The notes under the pieces are model-generated. The model saw nothing but the letters and a program-made list of their open reading frames with translations. It was not told the DNA's origin and did no database searches. A program made the translations under genes and the position numbers. Below are positions 62,632-64,000 of a stretch of DNA of 64,000 nt, piece by piece. This DNA comes from Acholoe squamosa (Eukaryota > Annelida > Polychaeta > Phyllodocida > Polynoidae): positions 18,500,641-18,564,640 of the forward strand of contig OX439044.1 in assembly GCA_949317995.1 (NCBI GenBank), written 5' to 3'. How positions within the stretch are numbered: the stretch's first letter is position 1; every line of letters begins with the position of its first letter.

Positions 62632-62928
62632 CTTAGGGAGTGGTCATTATTTATCAACAGGGGGGGTGGTGTTTTTTTACGCCCTCCCCTTGATGGCAGT
62701 CAAAATTTTTTGCGCCCCCCTCGCCTCCGGCACAGAGAGTTTTCACGCCCCTCTTTGATCTATAGTAGCGCACTGGCTTTTTTGCTAAAAAGAGGGTGAA
62801 TCTTTTTTAGCCCCCCCTCAAGAGGGCTCAAAATTTTTTTAGCCCCCCCTCGGTATGGGTCTGAAAATTTTACGCCCCCCCTCAAACCCATCACCCACCC
62901 TGTTGATAAATAATGACCACTTCCTTAG
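62632..62928. mobile_element. MITE with AGTGGTCATTATTTATC ends and CTTAG duplication
   Basis: Both ends carry AGTGGTCATTATTTATCAAC followed by AGGG, in inverse orientation, flanked by CTTAG (62632-62636 and 62924-62928). The 287-bp interior is built from TTTTAGCCCCCCCTC-like repeats. A non-autonomous transposon with a 5-bp duplication. Confidence 0.75.
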
Positions 62929-63551
62929 CCAGTGAAATGGTACCATAATTATAATCTAGAGTTATCTATCTTTTGAATTGGTGATTAAGTTACTTTACTG
63001 CAGTTGACTGTAGTATTTCCCGCACATTGATATTACAATCCACTGTGGTATGTTTCTTTTTGCTATAAATTTGCTTTTGTAAAGATTCTAGTACCCAGGG
63101 ATGGGTTATATAGATTTATTCTTTTTGATCTTTTTTTAATTATGTGCTTTTGTTTTTTCTCATTGGCACATTCTTCCTGTGTACATGTATCTTTAGGTGA
63201 GACAATAGGAGCAGATAAAGCTAGATAGTGCCCAGTCAGGGTCATTCAGGTGTGACTAGGCCCCACATGCTGGTAGTAGCCTAACACAACACAACAAGCT
63301 GCAGGTGTACATCACTCACCTGCTAGCCTTAGTGAGAACAAGTTGTGTTCAAGAAGCATAGGAAGAATGTATTTCTCCATGTCAAGGTAGGGCACAGATC
63401 ATTATGAAATTCTAAATTCCATAACTATGTGCATGTAATTCTATTACAGTAATAATGTATTTTGATATTCAATTAAACTAACAATATTCATAGATGTTTC
63501 TTTCTTCTTTCTATGCATGTAATTGTTAGGTGGCAACATTAATGTGTTCAT
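62929..63551. other. Intergenic, no gene seen
   Basis: AT-rich sequence leading to a (TAA)n/(TA)n tract. Nothing else is supported. Confidence 0.5.
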
Positions 63552-63563
63552 ACTAATAATAAT

Positions 63564-63625
<62 letters not shown>
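63552..63625. repeat. (TAA)n(TA)n microsatellite
   Basis: A short TAA run passes into about 55 bp of TA repeat, directly followed by the Ngaro terminus-like AAGTTAATT. Confidence 0.9.
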
Positions 63626-63628
<3 letters not shown>

Positions 63629-64000
63629 TTAATTGGCGGTTACTTTCATAAAATTCTGCACCATTACCAAAATCCCAGCGAAAACCCTGGTACTTGATGT
63701 GTGGACCGTAAACTCCTATAGACCGGTAAGCTGATTTCAAATCTACCACGCTCATGAAGTCGTCTCTATCTAACTGAGCTGTAACCGTGTTAATAGAATT
63801 GTATGAAAATGGACTAGAAGTAGTACTCATATAATTATTTATAGAGACTTTATCAGGCATACTGCAGTCAGTAATCGGACGAAGTTTACCATTAGATTTC
63901 TCCACACCCCCTAGAGAGTGAATACATTTGGGTTTAATCTCAGTTTTTGTAACTAGACCCTGGATCAACTCCTCCTCAATAATACCACACATCTCGTTAT
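63626..64000 (-). pseudogene. Second Ngaro-like copy, internally deleted, running off the window
   Basis: From 63635 to the edge the minus strand encodes RT residues matching about 160-277 of the intact element (including motif A DLKSAYRSIGV) with roughly 87% identity by eye. Most nucleotide differences are in third positions. After the codons for ESNR the frame leaves RT and joins AATTAACTTA, the last bases of a Ngaro element, and then (TA)n. So the rest of RT, the recombinase and nearly all of the terminal repeats are deleted. It is a different subfamily from the 12.9-17.6 kb copy. Confidence 0.8.

Overview
The window looks like accessory, gene-poor DNA from a metazoan, most likely a marine invertebrate. 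It has introns with GT...AG ends, TATA boxes and AATAAA signals, dense minisatellites and short inverted-repeat elements, a degenerate CCCTAA-type tract, and two large mobile elements typical of such genomes (a Ngaro-like tyrosine-recombinase retrotransposon and a Polinton/Maverick). I could not assign a phylum. I found no convincing host protein-coding gene; almost everything recognisable is mobile or repetitive.

Layout. 1-12.85 kb holds no supported gene. It contains a tRNA-like SINE fragment, hairpins, nested inverted-repeat elements (7.98-9.37 kb) and two 47-bp-period minisatellites (5.18-6.07 and 9.89-12.67 kb) whose units resemble each other. 12,854-17,586 is an apparently intact Ngaro-like element on the minus strand (Gag, RT-RNase H, tyrosine recombinase) with split direct repeats that are nearly identical, so it inserted recently. 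17.6-30.7 kb is intergenic. It includes short transposons and a decayed ORF of a repeated invertebrate family with a Cys-rich tail, lying between two diverged inverted arms about 0.5 kb long (21.97-26.74 kb).

30,892-49,746 is a complete Polinton/Maverick of 18,855 bp. It has about 265-310 bp terminal inverted repeats full of WGATAA sites and a 6-bp target duplication (TGCAAC). Rightward genes are two adjacent leucine-rich-repeat membrane proteins, then a spliced gene for protein-primed DNA polymerase B with a long repeat-rich N-terminus. Leftward genes are a zinc-site protein of unknown role, the packaging ATPase, two small conserved Polinton proteins, a chromodomain integrase, the minor capsid protein, a basic core-like protein and the double jelly-roll major capsid protein. 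Apart from the unknown protein and the ATPase, whose ends have gaps, the leftward genes sit head to tail with ATGA or TAAATG junctions, like a polycistronic viral operon. I did not find the usual adenovirus-type protease. Together the set would support protein-primed replication, integration, packaging and virion formation.

49.75-64 kb is again intergenic. It carries several MITEs with visible target duplications, a small third array of the 47-bp minisatellite, tRNA-like fragments, a telomere-like tract between inverted arms, an 82-bp-period array, and at the right edge a second, internally deleted Ngaro copy joined to a (TA)n tract.

The most interesting parts are inside the Polinton: the membrane LRR pair, the start-stop-coupled gene chain, and a possible 77-nt cassette exon that would switch the reading frame of a repeat exon and cut the polymerase off.
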